Of a DNA stretch of 64,000 bases, positions 38,726 through 46,872 are shown piece after piece. Made by a program: the position numbers and the translations under genes. The stretch is from the NCBI GenBank assembly GCA_963745665.1, contig CAVUYE010000001.1:124001-188000 (forward strand), in the 5' to 3' direction. How positions within the stretch are numbered: the first letter of the stretch is position 1; each line of letters opens with the position of its first letter. The notes beneath the pieces are model-generated. The model ran no database searches and was not told where the DNA came from. It saw only the letters and a program-made list of their open reading frames with translations. Source of the DNA: Bog-473 sp963745665 (GTDB lineage: Bacteria; Actinomycetota; Acidimicrobiia; Acidimicrobiales; RAAP-2).

Positions 38726-39852
38726 GCCGCTGCCCCTTCCTTTGCGTCGATCAATCCGGCGATCCGCTCTTGGTGGTCCGCCGGGGTGCCGGCGAGGGCA
38801 CGGTTGATCGTGACCCGGCGCAGGAACAGATGGAGGTCGTGCTCGAACGTCACCCCGATGCCGCCGTGCATCTGCGTGCAGTCCTGTACGAGCTCTGCCC
38901 CGTATTCGCCGATATAGGCCTTGGCCGTGCTCACGAGCTCGGCGGCGTCAGGATCGCCCGTCGCCACGGCGATACAGGCAGCGTCGCTGGTGGCGTTGCT
39001 CGACTCGAGCCACATCAACATGTCGGCGAACCGGTGCTTCAGCGCCTGGTACGACGCCAGCGGCCGGCCGAATGAGTAGCGGTCGAAAGCCCACTCGACC
39101 GTCATGTCGAAGGCGGCCTGCATGGCACCAACCGACTCTGCGTTGAGCAGCACGATCAAGCGCTCGAATTGGCGGTGGACGTCGGCGGTCGCCTCACCGG
39201 CAGCCCCGACGACCGCTGCCGCGGGGACGCTGACCGCATCGAAGGTCACGAGGCCGAAGCGCCGGGTGAGGTCGACGGTCTTCATTGGCGCCGTGGACAC
39301 GCCAGGCGTGGTTGCCGGCACGAGGACCTGGGAGACGCCACCCTGGTCGGTGCAGGTGACGAGCAGGTGGTCGGCCCGCCCGGCCGATTCGACCACCTGC
39401 GCCTCGCCGCGCAGGACGAGGTCGGATCCTTCCCGGGTGGCTTCGACCGTCGGCCACCACTTGTCGTGGCCGAAGGGCGGCGCGCACCACGTGGCGATGA
39501 CCTCGCCGGAGAGAAGACCGGCCAGGACCTCCGGTGCCTTGTCGTGGTCGCTCAAGGTGGCCGCCACCACGTTGACGGCGGCCAGCGGTCCCGGCGCGGC
39601 GTGGCGACCGAACTCGTAGGCAACCAGGGAAACGTCCATCAGGCCGGAGTCGCTGATGGTGCCGCCACCGTGCTCCTCGCTCACCAGCAGCGAGGTCCAC
39701 CCGAGCTCGGCGCCGCGGCACCAGTACCCCGCGTCGAACCCGACCGGGTCATCGCGCAGCTGCCGGAGGGTGTCCGGCGGAACCTGCTCGTTCAAGAAGC
39801 GGTCGGTGGTCTCGCGGAAGAACTGCTGCTCTTCGGTCAGGTTCAGGAGCAT
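38722..39852 (-). CDS. Acyl-CoA dehydrogenase, subunit 2 of a pair
   Basis: This is a 376-residue ACAD family protein. LNLTEEQQFFRETTDRFLNE is the N-terminal helix, LGWTSLLVSEEHGGGTISDS the substrate loop, and YSFGRPLASYQALKHRFADM the flavin-binding helix with conserved FGRPL. TQMHGGIGVTFEHDLHLFLR contains the conserved QxxGGxG. It is translationally coupled to 37445, the normal arrangement of alpha2-beta2 acyl-CoA dehydrogenases of sterol and terpenoid side-chain breakdown. The actual substrate is not known. Confidence 0.95.
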   Translation of the reverse strand: MLLNLTEEQQFFRETTDRFLNEQVPPDTLRQLRDDPVGFDAGYWCRGAELGWTSLLVSEEHGGGTISDSGLMDVSLVAYEFGRHAAPGPLAAVNVVAATLSDHDKAPEVLAGLLSGEVIATWCAPPFGHDKWWPTVEATREGSDLVLRGEAQVVESAGRADHLLVTCTDQGGVSQVLVPATTPGVSTAPMKTVDLTRRFGLVTFDAVSVPAAAVVGAAGEATADVHRQFERLIVLLNAESVGAMQAAFDMTVEWAFDRYSFGRPLASYQALKHRFADMLMWLESSNATSDAACIAVATGDPDAAELVSTAKAYIGEYGAELVQDCTQMHGGIGVTFEHDLHLFLRRVTINRALAGTPADHQERIAGLIDAKEGAAA

Positions 39853-39957
39853 GGGGCTCCTCGACGCTCGCTCACGTGGTTCTCTCTGGTCCTTTCGGGC
39901 GCGCTGCGCCTGACTGCGTGTGTGGTCATGTGAATAGGGGTGACAGGAGCGGCGAGA

Positions 39958-41232
39958 TTAGACCGCGCTCACGACGCCGATGCCCGCAGCCTCGTTGCGC
40001 CGGCGCCACTCGTCCTTGGACATACGGGTCACGTCGACGTCACGCGCCCGGGCGCGCAGCGCCTGGACCGTCGCCTGCTCCCTGGGCGTGTGCACCAAGG
40101 GGTCCCAATTGTAGAAACGGCAGGCGTTCTCCCACGTGATCTTGTTGATCTCCGTGGCGTCGGTCACACCCGCCTCCTGGAACTCGCGCCAGGCGAACTC
40201 AGGCGATTCGGGCCATGTCGTGTCGGTGTGGGGGTAGTCGCACTCCCATGCGATGATGTCGATGCCGATGCGGTCGCGCAACAACAGGCCTGACGGGTCG
40301 GTGATGTAACAGGCCAGGATGTGGTCGCGGAACACCTCGGAGGGGAGCTTCCCGCCGAAATCGCTGTGCAGCCATTCCTGGTTCTTGAAGTGGCGGTCGA
40401 TGCGGTCGAAGTAGAAGGGGATCCAGCCGATGCCACCCTCCGACAGCGCCACCCTCAGCTCCGGGAAGCGCCGGAGCGTAGGCCCGAACAGGAGGTCCTG
40501 GGCCGTGATGGCGCTGATCTGGCAGGCCAGCACCATGAGATGGTCGACCGGCGCCTCCTCGGCCTTCTTGATGACGTTGAAGCCGGCACCGATGTGGAGT
40601 GAGAGCACCATGTTCTCTTCGCTGAGTGCGGCCAGCATCGGATCCCAGTAGCCGGAGAGGAAGCTCGGAAAGCCCTGCACATGCGGGGTCTCGAGGAAGC
40701 TGATGGAGCGGCAGCCCTTCTTGGCGAGCCGCCTGACCTCGGCCACTGCCGCCTCGACATCCCACATGGGGACGATGCCGAGCGGGATGAAACGGCCCGG
40801 GTAGGCCCCGCACCACTCGTCGATAGCCCAGTCGTTGTAGGCCTTGAGCATCACAAGGGCGACCTCCTTGTCGCGGGCTTCGGCGAAAGTCCGCGCGTTC
40901 CATCCGGCCATGGTCGGGAAGCACATGGAGCCGAGGACCCCGTTGGCGTCCATGTCGCGAACCCGCGCGTGCACGTCGAAGCAGCCGGGCCGGAGCTCGG
41001 AGTACGTGCCGGGGTTGAAGCCCCACTCCTCGCTCGGCCATCCGACGGTGGCCGACATACCGAAGGAGGTGCTGGTCCTCTCGCCCTGGAAGACCCAGCG
41101 GTCGATGCCGTCCTCGTGCACCACCTTGGGAGCGTCGTCCAGCCACTTCTTCGGCACGTGATTCTCGTACATGTCGGGCGGTTCGATCATGTGGTCGTCG
41201 ATGCTGACCAGGATCATGTCGTCCATCTTCAT
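39958..41232 (-). CDS. Amidohydrolase-family protein (PF04909)
   Basis: This is a 424-residue protein from the ATG at 41232, which overlaps the P450 stop by 4 bp. The metal motif is VSIDDHMIEPPDMYENHVPK (DxHxxEP). GFNVIKKAEEAPVDHLMVLA and IDIIAWECDYPHTDTTWPES complete the TIM-barrel ligand set. The C-terminus has NKITWENACRFYNWDP, the usual end of this group. Relatives decarboxylate or hydrolyse aromatic and alicyclic acids. Translational coupling to the P450 suggests a shared step sequence. Confidence 0.93.
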   Translation of the reverse strand: MKMDDMILVSIDDHMIEPPDMYENHVPKKWLDDAPKVVHEDGIDRWVFQGERTSTSFGMSATVGWPSEEWGFNPGTYSELRPGCFDVHARVRDMDANGVLGSMCFPTMAGWNARTFAEARDKEVALVMLKAYNDWAIDEWCGAYPGRFIPLGIVPMWDVEAAVAEVRRLAKKGCRSISFLETPHVQGFPSFLSGYWDPMLAALSEENMVLSLHIGAGFNVIKKAEEAPVDHLMVLACQISAITAQDLLFGPTLRRFPELRVALSEGGIGWIPFYFDRIDRHFKNQEWLHSDFGGKLPSEVFRDHILACYITDPSGLLLRDRIGIDIIAWECDYPHTDTTWPESPEFAWREFQEAGVTDATEINKITWENACRFYNWDPLVHTPREQATVQALRARARDVDVTRMSKDEWRRRNEAAGIGVVSAV

Positions 41233-42473
41233 GTCGTGCTCCTCTCTTCTCGCTGGCGCCGGCCGCCGTCGCTCACGTCGTGCCGCGTCGGCAGTGTCTC
41301 CCAGCCGCGCACGGTCGACGTCTGGGCCCGCTTGGCCTGGTCGTAGTCGACGTCCCACTCGGGGAACCGGTTCAGCACCTCGTCGAGCGCCACGCGGCCC
41401 TCGAGGCGTGCCAGCGCGGCGCCGAGGCACAGGTGGATGCCGTAACCGAAGGCCTGGTGACGACCGACCTCACGGTGGATGTCGAAGCTGTCCCCATCGG
41501 GGTAGTGGCGCTCATCCCGGTTGGCCGAGCCGTTCAGCAGCACCATGACGCTGCCCTCCGGCACCGTCCGGCCGTGGACCTCGACGTCCCTGTTCACGTA
41601 GCGGGACTGCACGGGCGAGGGCGACTCGAAGCGCAACAGTTCCTCGATGGCGTTGGGGATCAGGGACCGGTCTGCCACCAGCTCGGCGCGCTGGTCGGGG
41701 TGCCGACCCAGCACCTCGCCGGTGAAGCCGATCAGGCGGGTCGTGGTCTCGTTCCCGGCCCCGGCCAGCAGGCCGACGTAGGTGAGGATCTCGCCGTGGG
41801 TCAGGGTCCGGGTCGTCCCCTGATCGTCCTCGAACTCGGCGTTGAGCAGCTCGGTCATCAGGTCGTCGGAGGGGTGCTCGGCGCGCCAGGTGATGTAGTC
41901 CGAAAACACCGAGGCTTGGGCCAGGGCGTCGTATTCGGTTTCGGGGGGGACGCCTTCCTCGAGACGAAGGCTTTCGTCCAGGCGGTCCCGGATCGCCGCC
42001 TGGTCCTGCTCGGGGATGCCGAGCAGCATGCCGATGACCCGCATGGGCATGAATTTGCCCAGGTTCTCGACGAAGTCGAAGGTGCCGGAACCGACGAGCG
42101 GGTCGAGCACCTGGGCGCAGAAGGCCCGCACCTGCGGCTCGAGCGCCTGCATCTTCTTGGGCGTGAAGACACGCGACAAGAGGGAGCGGTGCATGTCGTG
42201 GGCCGGCGGGTCCTCGAAGAGGATGGATCCTGGCGGGATCTCGATGTTGGCCTTGATGAGCTCGAGCACCGAGCCGCGCCCCGAGATGTAGGTCTGCCAG
42301 TCGAGCATGGCTGCGTCTACGTCGGCCCAGCGGCTCAGCGCGAAGAACTCGTACTTCTCGTTCCAGTAGAGCGGCGCCTCGTCGCGCAGGCGCTTCCACG
42401 CCGGGTACGGGTCGGCGTCGATGGCGAAGTCGTAGGGGTCGTAATACACGTCGGATTCGCTCGTGACGGTCAT
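41229..42473 (-). CDS. Cytochrome P450
   Basis: This is a 414-residue soluble P450. AGNETTT at about 239-245 (I helix), EELLR at about 277-281 (ExxR) and the heme loop FGYGIHLCLGAALARLEG with Cys349 are intact. It resembles actinobacterial CYPs that hydroxylate terpenoids, steroids or aromatics. It lies between the aldehyde dehydrogenase gene (gap 18 bp) and the amidohydrolase (4-bp overlap), so hydroxylation, aldehyde oxidation and acyl activation are probably linked. No ferredoxin gene is adjacent. Confidence 0.96.
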   Translation of the reverse strand: MTVTSESDVYYDPYDFAIDADPYPAWKRLRDEAPLYWNEKYEFFALSRWADVDAAMLDWQTYISGRGSVLELIKANIEIPPGSILFEDPPAHDMHRSLLSRVFTPKKMQALEPQVRAFCAQVLDPLVGSGTFDFVENLGKFMPMRVIGMLLGIPEQDQAAIRDRLDESLRLEEGVPPETEYDALAQASVFSDYITWRAEHPSDDLMTELLNAEFEDDQGTTRTLTHGEILTYVGLLAGAGNETTTRLIGFTGEVLGRHPDQRAELVADRSLIPNAIEELLRFESPSPVQSRYVNRDVEVHGRTVPEGSVMVLLNGSANRDERHYPDGDSFDIHREVGRHQAFGYGIHLCLGAALARLEGRVALDEVLNRFPEWDVDYDQAKRAQTSTVRGWETLPTRHDVSDGGRRQREERSTT

Positions 42474-42491
42474 GGGCGCGACTTCCTCTCG

Positions 42492-43980
42492 CTAGGCCGC
42501 CGGCCAGGCCAGCGACTTGGTCTCGAGATACTGCTCGAAGCCTGCCACGCCGTTCTGGCGGCCGATGCCGCTGTGCTTGAAGCCACCGAAGGGAAGGTCG
42601 GGACCGTAGGGCGCGCCGCCGTTGACGCTGATGCCGCCGGTGCGCACCCGCCTGGCCACCGCCAGGGAGTGCTCGAGCGTCGACGAGAACACCCCCCCTT
42701 GCAGCCCGTACTTCGAGTCGTTGGCGATGCGCACGGCGTCATCCTCGTCCTCGTAGGGGATGACGACGAGCACGGGGCCGAAGATCTCCTCCTGCGCGAT
42801 GGTCATGGCGTTGTCGACGTCGGTGAAGAGGGTCGGCTCGACCCACCAACCCTTGGCGAACTCGTCTCCGCTCGGGCGGCCGCCGCCGACAGCCAGGGTG
42901 GCGCCCTCCGCCTTCCCCTTCTCGATGTAGCCGAGCACGCGCTCGCGCTGCTTGGCCGAGATGAGCGGCCCCATCATGACGTCGGGCCGCTGCGGGTCGC
43001 CGTAGGGCACGGCGGCGAAGAGCCCCTTCAGCATCTCGACGCCCTCGTCGTAGCGCGACCGGGGCAACAGCATGCCGCGTCTGAATGGCGCAGCCCTGGC
43101 CGGCGTGGAAGCAGGCGCCCATGCCCATCATGGTGGCCAGGCCCAGGTCGGCGTCTTCGAGCACGATGGTGGCCGACTTGCCGCCCAGCTCGAGGAAGAC
43201 GCGCTTCATGGTGGCGGCGCCCTTCTCCATGATGCGCTGGCCGACCACGGTCGAGCCGGTGAACGAGATCATGTCCACCTTGGGCGAGAGCGTCAGCTGC
43301 TCGCCGATCAGGTGGTCCGACGACGTCACGATGCTCAGCACCCCGGCGGGGATGTCGGTCTTCTCGGCTACGACGCGGCCCAGGAGCGTGGCATTCCACG
43401 GCGTGTCGGGGGCCGGCTTGAGGACGACCGTGTTCCCGGTCGCCAGGGACTGCCCCAGCTTGTGCGAGGTCACCTCGAAGGGGAAGTTCCACGGCACGAT
43501 GGCGCCCACCACGCCGACCGGCTCGCGCCAGATGCGCCGCGAGTCGAGCGAGCCCTGCAGGTTGATGGCGTCGGGCAGCACGGTCTCCCACTCGAAGGCG
43601 TCGATCTCCTTGGCGGGCCAGGCGAAGGCCTCCGAGATAGGCGCGTCCAGCTGCGGGCCGTTCGTCGTCATGCGGGGGCATCCGACCTCGAGGATGAGCT
43701 GCTCGCGCAGCTCCTCGTGCTCGGCTTGCAGTGCCTCGTGCAGCTGCTGGAGGCAACGCTTGCGGAAGGCGTGGTTGGTCGACCAGTCGGTCTCGTCGAA
43801 GGCCCGCCGGGCGGCGTCGATGGCGCGCTGCATCTCCGCGTTCGAGGCGTCGGCGACCAGGCCGATGACCTCCTCCGTCGCCGGGTTCACGTTCTCGAAG
43901 GTCCGGCCCGAGTCGGCCTCGACGAGCTTGCCGTCGAGCAGCATCCTCTGCTCGGGGTTGACCTTCACTGCATCACTCAC
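42492..43980 (-). pseudogene. Aldehyde dehydrogenase, single-base frameshift
   Basis: The first frame (43980 down to about 43077) reads SDAVKVNPEQRMLLDGKLVE, VPWNFPFEVTSHKLGQSLAT, FTGSTVVGQRIMEKGAATMK, VFLELGGKSATIVLEDADLG and the catalytic Cys in FHAGQGCAIQTR. One extra C at about 43074-43076 shifts the frame; the rest (MLLPRSRYDEGVEMLKGLFA to QYLETKSLAWPA) follows in the next frame with the Glu motif QEEIFGPVLVV. Joined, it is a full NAD-dependent ALDH of about 495 residues. It is either a true inactivation or an assembly error in a G/C run. Confidence 0.88.
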
Positions 43981-44095
43981 GGGCCCATCCTCTCGTCGTC
44001 CGGTTCACCCAGGTCACGACGGCGGGCGCGGCCGCCAACGACACGCAATGTCGCTGACTCGTGCCTGGGAAGCCTCTTCTCGGAGGGTATCTGAC

Positions 44096-44113
44096 TTTGA
44101 CGTCGCCGTCAAA
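44096..44113. promoter_or_regulatory. Candidate operator in a divergent promoter
   Basis: TTTGACG-TCGC-CGTCAAA is a perfect 7-bp inverted repeat with a 4-nt centre. It lies between the divergent ALDH (43980) and thioesterase (44206) starts. The size and symmetry suit a TetR-type repressor; two TetR genes lie in the cluster. Confidence 0.6.
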
Positions 44114-44205
44114 AATTACGGTAGGATCCCGCTTTCCGGCCGCCAGCAGGGGCCTTGGTGCCACAGTGGTGGGCCGCCCACCCCCAGAGGAGAATCGAGA
44201 CCCCG

Positions 44206-45036
44206 ATGTTCACCATTTCCGCGTTCGTCGACGCGCTGATGCTCGAAGAGGTCGGCGCCGACCGCTACCGAGCCACAAGCCTGAGCTCCACGCACGGCGT
44301 CGTCTTCGGCGGTCAGCTGCTGGCGCAGTCCGTCATGGCGGGGTTGGCCGGCCAGGAGGGGAAGGCGGTCAAGACGATCCATACCGTCTTCGCCCGCGGC
44401 GCGTCGCCCGAGGCGCCGCTCGACATCACCGTCGAACGCATGCACAGCGGGCGTTCGGTGGCCAGCAGCACAGTCACGATCAGCCAGGGCGAGACGCTGG
44501 TCACCCGCTCCCTGGTCCTCCTCAGTGCCGAGGAGCCGGACGTGATCCGGCATGCCGACACGCCGCGCTCGGCCACGGGACCTGACGAGGCCGGTGCCAC
44601 CGTGCGGGGCGAGGGAGCCTGGGAGATCCTCATCGTCGGCGACGTCGACATCAACGATCCCGAGCTGGTCGGCCCGCCCGAGCTCGATGCCTGGGTCCGC
44701 TTCGTGGACGCTCCAGACGATCCGGCCACCGATCAAGCCCTTGTCGCCTACTCGACCGACGGCTTCCTCATCGGGACGGCCATGCGCCCCCACGCGGGCG
44801 TCGGTCAGGCCCAGGCCCACCAGACGCTGTCGACCGGCGTCCTCAGCCACACCCTCACCTACCACGAGCGCTGCCCAGCGGCGGAATGGCACCTGCTGCA
44901 GCAGCGGAGCTCGTATGCCGGGCACGGTCGCAGCTACGGGCAGGGCGACATCTTCCGTAGCGGCGGGCAGCTGGCGGCCTCCTTCGTGCAGGACGCCATG
45001 ATCCGTGCCCGTTCGGGCGGCGCCGGCGCGCTGTGA
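44206..45036 (+). CDS. Acyl-CoA thioesterase, TesB (double hot-dog) type
   Basis: This is a 276-residue protein from the ATG at 44206. The first hot-dog domain is SSTHGVVFGGQLLAQSVMAG and VKTIHTVFARGASPEAPLDI. VERMHSGRSVASSTVTISQG is the sheet edge, and the second domain contains LSHTLTYHERCPAAEWHLLQ and YAGHGRSYGQGDIFRSGGQL, with the conserved C-terminal Asp/Thr/Gln site region. It would release free acids from CoA esters. It is divergent from the ALDH-P450 operon and converges with the esterase at 45044. Confidence 0.93.
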   Translation: MFTISAFVDALMLEEVGADRYRATSLSSTHGVVFGGQLLAQSVMAGLAGQEGKAVKTIHTVFARGASPEAPLDITVERMHSGRSVASSTVTISQGETLVTRSLVLLSAEEPDVIRHADTPRSATGPDEAGATVRGEGAWEILIVGDVDINDPELVGPPELDAWVRFVDAPDDPATDQALVAYSTDGFLIGTAMRPHAGVGQAQAHQTLSTGVLSHTLTYHERCPAAEWHLLQQRSSYAGHGRSYGQGDIFRSGGQLAASFVQDAMIRARSGGAGAL

Positions 45037-45043
45037 TCGGGAG

Positions 45044-45991
45044 TCAGCCGGCGCGCAAGCGAGCCAGCTGACGGGTCAGCCAATCGTCCATGCAGTGCAT
45101 GGCGAGTTGGACGGCCGTCGCGCCGGGCACGAGGAGGTAGGCGTGTGGCAATCCCGCAATGACGTGGAGCTCGCACGCCACGCCGGCCTGGTTCAGGCGC
45201 TGGGCGTAGTCGATGTCCTCGTCGCGAAAGCCGTCGATGGAGCCGACGACCACGCAGGTGGGAGGCAGCCCCTTCAGGTCGGCGGCCCGCGCCGCCGCGG
45301 CGTAGGGAGGGACCTCGTCGGAGCCGTAGAGCGCGCCGAGGTAGGCCCGCCAACCGAACTCGTTCGAACCTGATCCCCACACGTAGAGGCCGTCCGATCG
45401 GATGGAGGGCGTCTGCTGGCGGTCATCGAGCATGGGGCAGTCGAGCACCACGAAGGCAAGCGGGATGTCGCCGCGATCGCGTGCGAGCAGGGCCAGCGCG
45501 GCGGCCAGACCGCCCCCGGCACTGAGCCCGTAGAGACCGATGCGCTCCCGGTCGATGCCGAGATCGCCCGCGTTGTCGTAGGTCCAGCGCAACGCCGCGT
45601 AGCAATCCTCGAGCGGGCCCGGGTACCCCGTCTCGGGCGAGAGGCGGTACTCGACGGAGACGCCGACGACACCGAGGCCGGGGCACCAGCGGTCGAGCTG
45701 CGGGCTGTCCATGTCGTATGAGCCGATGACGTAGCCGCCGCCATGGATGGTGACGATGGCGGGCAGCAGTCCCCCCGCGGCCTTGGCCCGGTGCACCCGG
45801 ACCGGGACAGGGGGGTCACCGGGCACCTGGTACTCAGTGCGCGCCACGTCGTCGGAGAGGTCCGGGGACGCGAAGGAGGCCGACCGCATGGCCGCCACGC
45901 CCTCGGCGTCGATGGCCGGGAGCTCGAACGCGTCGAGCACGGGCCGCAATTCCGGATCAAGCAGGCCCTTGACGTTCACGATCGAGCTCAT
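45044..45991 (-). CDS. HSL-family alpha/beta hydrolase (esterase)
   Basis: This is a 315-residue protein. The oxyanion motif is IVTIHGGGYVIGSYDMDSPQ (HGGGY). EYRLSPETGYPGPLEDCYAA precedes the nucleophile in GLYGLSAGGGLAAAL (GxSAGG). VVGSIDGFRDEDIDYAQRLN carries the Asp and VIAGLPHAYLLVPG the His. This is the complete hormone-sensitive-lipase family triad. It probably cleaves an ester or lactone in the pathway. It overlaps the SDR gene by 4 bp. Confidence 0.95.
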   Translation of the reverse strand: MSSIVNVKGLLDPELRPVLDAFELPAIDAEGVAAMRSASFASPDLSDDVARTEYQVPGDPPVPVRVHRAKAAGGLLPAIVTIHGGGYVIGSYDMDSPQLDRWCPGLGVVGVSVEYRLSPETGYPGPLEDCYAALRWTYDNAGDLGIDRERIGLYGLSAGGGLAAALALLARDRGDIPLAFVVLDCPMLDDRQQTPSIRSDGLYVWGSGSNEFGWRAYLGALYGSDEVPPYAAAARAADLKGLPPTCVVVGSIDGFRDEDIDYAQRLNQAGVACELHVIAGLPHAYLLVPGATAVQLAMHCMDDWLTRQLARLRAG

Positions 45992-46824
45992 GTCAGCGTG
46001 ATCCCTCCCCCGCGGATGGCCGCCACCAGGCCGCCGTCGACCGGGAGATCGATCCCGCTGATGAAGCTCGCCTCCTCGGAGAGGAGGAAGGCCGCCCCGG
46101 ACGCCACCTCCTCGGGGCGTCCCTCCCGGCGGATGGGCGTCATTCCGACGAGCATCTCACTCGTGTCACGGGCCTCGGCCTCCTGGCGTCCCATGGGCGT
46201 GTCGATCATCCCCGGCGTGACCGAGCAGATGCGCGCCCCGACCTGGCCGAAGCTGACGGCCTCCCGCCGTACCAACCGGTGCACACCACGCTTGCTCCAT
46301 GTGTAGGCCATGCCGGGGTCCTCCAAGTCAGGCCCGACCGCCTCCCAGATCTTCTCGAGGAATCCGTCGGCCAGCGGGTCGTCGAGCACGGGGTCGGGAG
46401 GGAGGTCCACCTGGTCGAGGGCGAGGAACGCGGCGACCGATGCGAAGCAGACGACCGCGGTTTCCGGCACCGCCAGCACACGGCAGGCCCCCACCAACCG
46501 GGCCGTGCCGACCAGATTGACGGTCAGGATCTCCCGCCAATCCGCCATCGTCGGCGACAGGCCGGCAGCGTGCGCCACGGCACGCAGCGGGCCGCGCTCG
46601 GCCACCCGGGCCGCGAGACGGGCGATGCCGCCGGGATCCTGTATGTCGAGGACGAAGGGCTCCACTGCGGCACGTTGCCCGGCGGCCGCCAGCATGTCGG
46701 CTTGGGTGGCCAAGAGCACTTCGTCGCGATCGACCAGCAGGAGGACGTCGACCATGTCGGCCAGGCGTGCCGCACACGCCGCGCCCATGCCGCGGGCGGC
46801 GCCCGTCACGATCCCCACTGTCAT
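45988..46824 (-). CDS. Short-chain dehydrogenase/reductase (SDR)
   Basis: This is a 278-residue protein. The N-terminal VGIVTGAARGMGAACAARLA holds the TGxxxGxG cofactor loop, and LLVDRDEVLLATQ suggests NAD. AVAHAAGLSPTMADWREILT has a relaxed NNAG motif, the catalytic Ser is in VVCFASVAAFLAL and the YxxxK in MAYTWSKRGVHRLVRREA. RICSVTPGMIDTPMGRQEAE and SFISGIDLPVDGG close the fold. It is translationally coupled to the downstream esterase at 45044. Confidence 0.93.
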   Translation of the reverse strand: MTVGIVTGAARGMGAACAARLADMVDVLLLVDRDEVLLATQADMLAAAGQRAAVEPFVLDIQDPGGIARLAARVAERGPLRAVAHAAGLSPTMADWREILTVNLVGTARLVGACRVLAVPETAVVCFASVAAFLALDQVDLPPDPVLDDPLADGFLEKIWEAVGPDLEDPGMAYTWSKRGVHRLVRREAVSFGQVGARICSVTPGMIDTPMGRQEAEARDTSEMLVGMTPIRREGRPEEVASGAAFLLSEEASFISGIDLPVDGGLVAAIRGGGITLT

Positions 46825-46872
46825 GTCGCGCCTCCTCCCCGGTGGATGGTCGAACCGGACGTTACTGCGACG

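Noticed and set aside
41280..43232. 650-codon open frame on the + strand
   Set aside because: It is antisense to the intact P450 and ALDH genes and is a by-product of high-GC codon usage; the translation is His/Arg/Gly-rich without motifs.
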